From Enterovirga sp. (GTDB lineage: Bacteria > Pseudomonadota > Alphaproteobacteria > Rhizobiales > Beijerinckiaceae), in contig JAQGJZ010000342.1 of assembly GCA_028290385.1 (NCBI GenBank), forward strand, positions 1 through 7,323: a stretch of DNA of 7,323 nucleotides. Reading direction: 5' to 3'. The notes beneath the pieces were generated by a model. The model had not been told where the DNA came from, did not search any database, and saw nothing but the letters and a program-made list of their open reading frames with translations. Numbering within the stretch: position 1 is the stretch's first letter; each line of letters opens with the position of its first letter. Shown piece by piece: positions 4,691 to 7,323 of this stretch. A program made the position numbers and the translations under genes.

Positions 4691-7323
4691 ATGTCCGGCG
4701 TCAACGAGATCAGGTCCGCCTTTCTGGATTACTTTGCGAGGAACGGCCACGAGGTCGTCGCGTCCTCGCCGCTCGTGCCGCGCAACGACCCGACATTGAT
4801 GTTCACCAATGCCGGGATGGTGCAGTTCAAGAACGTCTTCACCGGGGTCGAGCGGCGCTCCTACAGCCGTGCCTCGACGGCGCAGAAATGCGTTCGCGCC
4901 GGCGGCAAGCACAACGATCTCGACAACGTCGGATACACGGCCCGGCACCATACGTTCTTCGAAATGCTGGGGAATTTCTCCTTCGGCGACTACTTCAAGG
5001 AAGAGGCGATCACGCTCGCCTGGAACCTGATCACGAAGGAGTTCGGGCTCGGAAAGGACCGGCTTCTCGTCACGGTGTATGCGGATGACGAGGAGGCGGC
5101 GGGGCTCTGGCGCAAGATCGCCGGCTTTTCGGACGAGCGCATCATCCGCATCGCGACCTCCGACAACTTCTGGCAGATGGGTGACACGGGCCCGTGCGGC
5201 CCCTGCTCGGAGATCTTCATCGACCAGGGCCCGAGCCTGCAGGGCGGCCCGCCCGGCTCCCCGGACGAGGACGGCGACCGCTTCCTCGAGTTCTGGAACC
5301 TCGTCTTCATGCAGTTCGAGCAGATCGAGCCCGGCAAGCGGATCCCGCTGCCGCGGCCGTCGATCGACACCGGCATGGGGCTCGAGCGCATGGCCGCCAT
5401 CCTGCAGGGCGTCCATTCGAACTACGACACCGACCTGTTCCGCGCCCTGATCGACGCGGTCGCGCACGCGATCGGTCGCGCGCCCGATCCCGCCACCCGC
5501 GCCTCCTACCGGGTCATCGCCGACCACCTGCGTGCCTCGGCCTTCCTGGTCGCGGACGGCGTGCTGCCCTCGAACGAGGGGCGCGGTTACGTGCTCCGCC
5601 GGATCATGCGCCGCGCCATGCGCCACGCCCAGCTGCTCGGCTCTCGCGAGCCGCTGATGTGGCGGCTGGTCCCGGCCCTGACCCGCGAGATGGGGCAGGC
5701 CTATCCGGAGCTCACCCGGGCCGAGCCGCTCATCGTCGAGACCCTGCGCCTGGAGGAGACGCGGTTCCGCCGCACGCTCGAGCGCGGGCTCGCGATCCTT
5801 GAGGACGAGTCGCGCAGCCTCGGCGAGGGCCAATCGCTGTCGGGCGAGACCGCCTTCACGCTGTACGACACCTACGGCTTCCCGCTGGACCTGACGCAGG
5901 ACGCCCTGAAGGCGCGCGGGGTCGGGGTCGACACCGACGGCTTCAAGGCGGCCATGGAGCGGCAGCGCGAAAAGGCCCGCGCCGCCTGGTCGGGCTCCGG
6001 CGAGGCCGCCACGGACGCGGTGTGGTTCGGCCTCCGCGAGCGGGTCGGGGCGACCGAGTTCCTGGGCTACGACACCGAGACGGCCGAAGGCGTGGTCACG
6101 GCGCTTCTGCGGGATGGGGCGGAGGTCGACAGGCTGGAGGCCGGACAGACCGGGCTCGTCGTGGTCAACCAGACGCCGTTCTACGGCCAGTCGGGCGGCC
6201 AGGTCGGCGATACGGGGCAGATCCGGGCCGCGGGCCTCGTCGCGCAGGTGAGCGAGACGGAGCGCAAGCTCGGCGACGTCTTTGTGCATCACGTCACGAT
6301 CGAGCAAGGCGCGCTGTCCGTCGGCGCCGCAATCGAGCTGCACGTCGATTCGCGCCGCCGGTCGGGCGTGCGCGGCCACCATTCCGCGACGCACCTGCTG
6401 CACGAGGCGCTGCGCCGGGTTCTCGGTGACCACGTGGCTCAGAAGGGCTCGCTGGTGGAGGCGGAGCGGCTTCGCTTCGACTTCAGCCACCCGAAGCCGC
6501 TCACGGGCGCCGAGCTGCGCGAGGTGGAGGACATCGCCAACCGCCTCGTGCTGCAGAACGAGCCGGTGGTGACTCGCCTGATGGCGGTGGACGACGCCGT
6601 GGCCTCCGGCGCGCGGGCGCTGTTCGGCGAGAAATACGGCGACGAGGTCCGGGTCGTGTCCATGGGGACGGACCGCGAGGCCGGCAACAAATCCTTCTCG
6701 GTCGAGCTCTGCGGCGGCACCCACGTGGTGCGCACGGGCGATATCGGCCTGATCGCGGTGGTCTCGCAGGGCCCCGTCGCGGCCGGCGTGCGCCGCCTCG
6801 AGGCGCTCACGGGCGAGGCGGCGCGCCGCCATCTCGCCGGCGAGAGCCGGACGTTGCGCGAGATCGCCGAGGTGCTGAAGGCGCCGGTCGCGGAGGCGCC
6901 GGAGCGTCTGGCGGCCCTCGTCGAGGAGCGCCGCCGGCTGGAGCGCGAACTGGGCGACCTGCGCCGGAAGCTCGCGATGGGCGGCGGCGGAGAGGGCTCG
7001 GCGGACGACATCCGCGAGGTGAGCGGGGTGAAGTATCTCGCCAAGGTGCTGCGCGACGTGCCCGCCAAGGACCTGAAGCCGCTGGTGGACGAGGCCAAGA
7101 AGCGCGTCGGCTCGGGCGTGGTCGCCTTTGTGGCCGTCGACAAGGACGAGCGCGCCTCGCTGATCGTCGGGCTCACGCCGGACCAGGTCGGGACGCGCAA
7201 CGCGGTCGATCTCGTGCGGGTCGGTGCCGCGGCCCTCGGGGGCAAGGGCGGCGGTGGCCGGCCGGACATGGCCCAGGCCGGCGGCCCGGACGGGGCCCAG
7301 GCCGAGGCGGCCCTCGCGGCCGT
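4691..7323 (+). CDS. alaS: Alanyl-tRNA synthetase (3' end cut by the window)
   Basis: Cytosolic class II synthetase that charges tRNA-Ala with alanine and hydrolyses mischarged Ser- or Gly-tRNA-Ala. 877 codons are visible with no internal stop; family length suggests only a handful more residues beyond the edge. Aminoacylation domain about 1-240: motif 2 [19 protein letters not shown] from residue 85, [19 protein letters not shown] about 158-176, motif 3 GMGLER 228-233. A tRNA-recognition middle domain follows to about 460. The editing domain carries the zinc/catalytic set HSATH (His564, His568) and CGGTH (Cys674, His678), all present. The C-Ala (DHHA1) domain runs from about 750 with [13 protein letters not shown] near the end. 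ATG 4691 gives the family N-terminus [15 protein letters not shown]; only a weak AGG 11 bases upstream serves as ribosome site. recA followed by alaS is a common alphaproteobacterial order; here higBA lies between them. Confidence 0.97.
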   Translation, partial: MSGVNEIRSAFLDYFARNGHEVVASSPLVPRNDPTLMFTNAGMVQFKNVFTGVERRSYSRASTAQKCVRAGGKHNDLDNVGYTARHHTFFEMLGNFSFGDYFKEEAITLAWNLITKEFGLGKDRLLVTVYADDEEAAGLWRKIAGFSDERIIRIATSDNFWQMGDTGPCGPCSEIFIDQGPSLQGGPPGSPDEDGDRFLEFWNLVFMQFEQIEPGKRIPLPRPSIDTGMGLERMAAILQGVHSNYDTDLFRALIDAVAHAIGRAPDPATRASYRVIADHLRASAFLVADGVLPSNEGRGYVLRRIMRRAMRHAQLLGSREPLMWRLVPALTREMGQAYPELTRAEPLIVETLRLEETRFRRTLERGLAILEDESRSLGEGQSLSGETAFTLYDTYGFPLDLTQDALKARGVGVDTDGFKAAMERQREKARAAWSGSGEAATDAVWFGLRERVGATEFLGYDTETAEGVVTALLRDGAEVDRLEAGQTGLVVVNQTPFYGQSGGQVGDTGQIRAAGLVAQVSETERKLGDVFVHHVTIEQGALSVGAAIELHVDSRRRSGVRGHHSATHLLHEALRRVLGDHVAQKGSLVEAERLRFDFSHPKPLTGAELREVEDIANRLVLQNEPVVTRLMAVDDAVASGARALFGEKYGDEVRVVSMGTDREAGNKSFSVELCGGTHVVRTGDIGLIAVVSQGPVAAGVRRLEALTGEAARRHLAGESRTLREIAEVLKAPVAEAPERLAALVEERRRLERELGDLRRKLAMGGGGEGSADDIREVSGVKYLAKVLRDVPAKDLKPLVDEAKKRVGSGVVAFVAVDKDERASLIVGLTPDQVGTRNAVDLVRVGAAALGGKGGGGRPDMAQAGGPDGAQAEAALAA

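Noticed and set aside
4508..6832. 774-codon open frame on the minus strand
   Set aside because: It lies antisense to alaS, whose + strand product carries all AlaRS motifs. The antisense translation is rich in Arg, Ala, Asp and His with no recognisable domain, as expected opposite a GC-rich gene.

Overview
The window looks like chromosomal DNA from an alphaproteobacterium of the Hyphomicrobiales (Rhizobiales) type, most likely Methylobacterium or a close relative. The evidence is very high GC with strong G/C preference at third codon positions, a RecA of alphaproteobacterial type, a recA operator of the GAAC-N7-GTAC form known from rhizobia, and the recA/alaS neighbourhood common in this class. 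The genus is inferred from gene character, not from a search.

Layout, all main genes on the + strand: (1) 2-1117, an epoxide hydrolase of the EHN alpha/beta-hydrolase family, cut at its 5' end by the window edge; (2) 1080-1892, a six-helix voltage-gated-type K+ channel with a C-terminal four-cysteine zinc ribbon, whose likely GTG start lies inside the hydrolase gene; (3) 1893-2734, about 840 bp without a convincing protein gene but rich in structure: a terminator-like hairpin, a doubtful 60-aa minus-strand ORF, an AT-rich sigma70-like promoter with no gene behind it, several RNA-like hairpins, an alphaproteobacterial REP palindrome, a long imperfect inverted repeat, and finally the recA promoter with its SOS box; (4) 2735-3820, recA, complete; (5) 3899-4575, a higB-higA type II toxin-antitoxin pair overlapping by one base; (6) 4691-7323, alaS, missing only its last few codons at the window end.

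How they work together: recA has its own LexA-controlled promoter. The HigBA module sits between recA and alaS and appears self-contained, with its own promoter, a palindromic candidate operator, and a toxin ORF that may be translated leaderless. alaS has a good promoter just downstream of higA, followed by a perfect GC palindrome near the expected transcription start. The hydrolase and channel are probably co-transcribed, with no obvious functional link to the recA side.

Nothing here amounts to a clearly new system. The least explained part is the promoter at 2092-2121 and the structured, apparently non-coding DNA behind it, which could be an unannotated small RNA. The zinc-ribbon channel and the TA module between recA and alaS are the next most interesting points.
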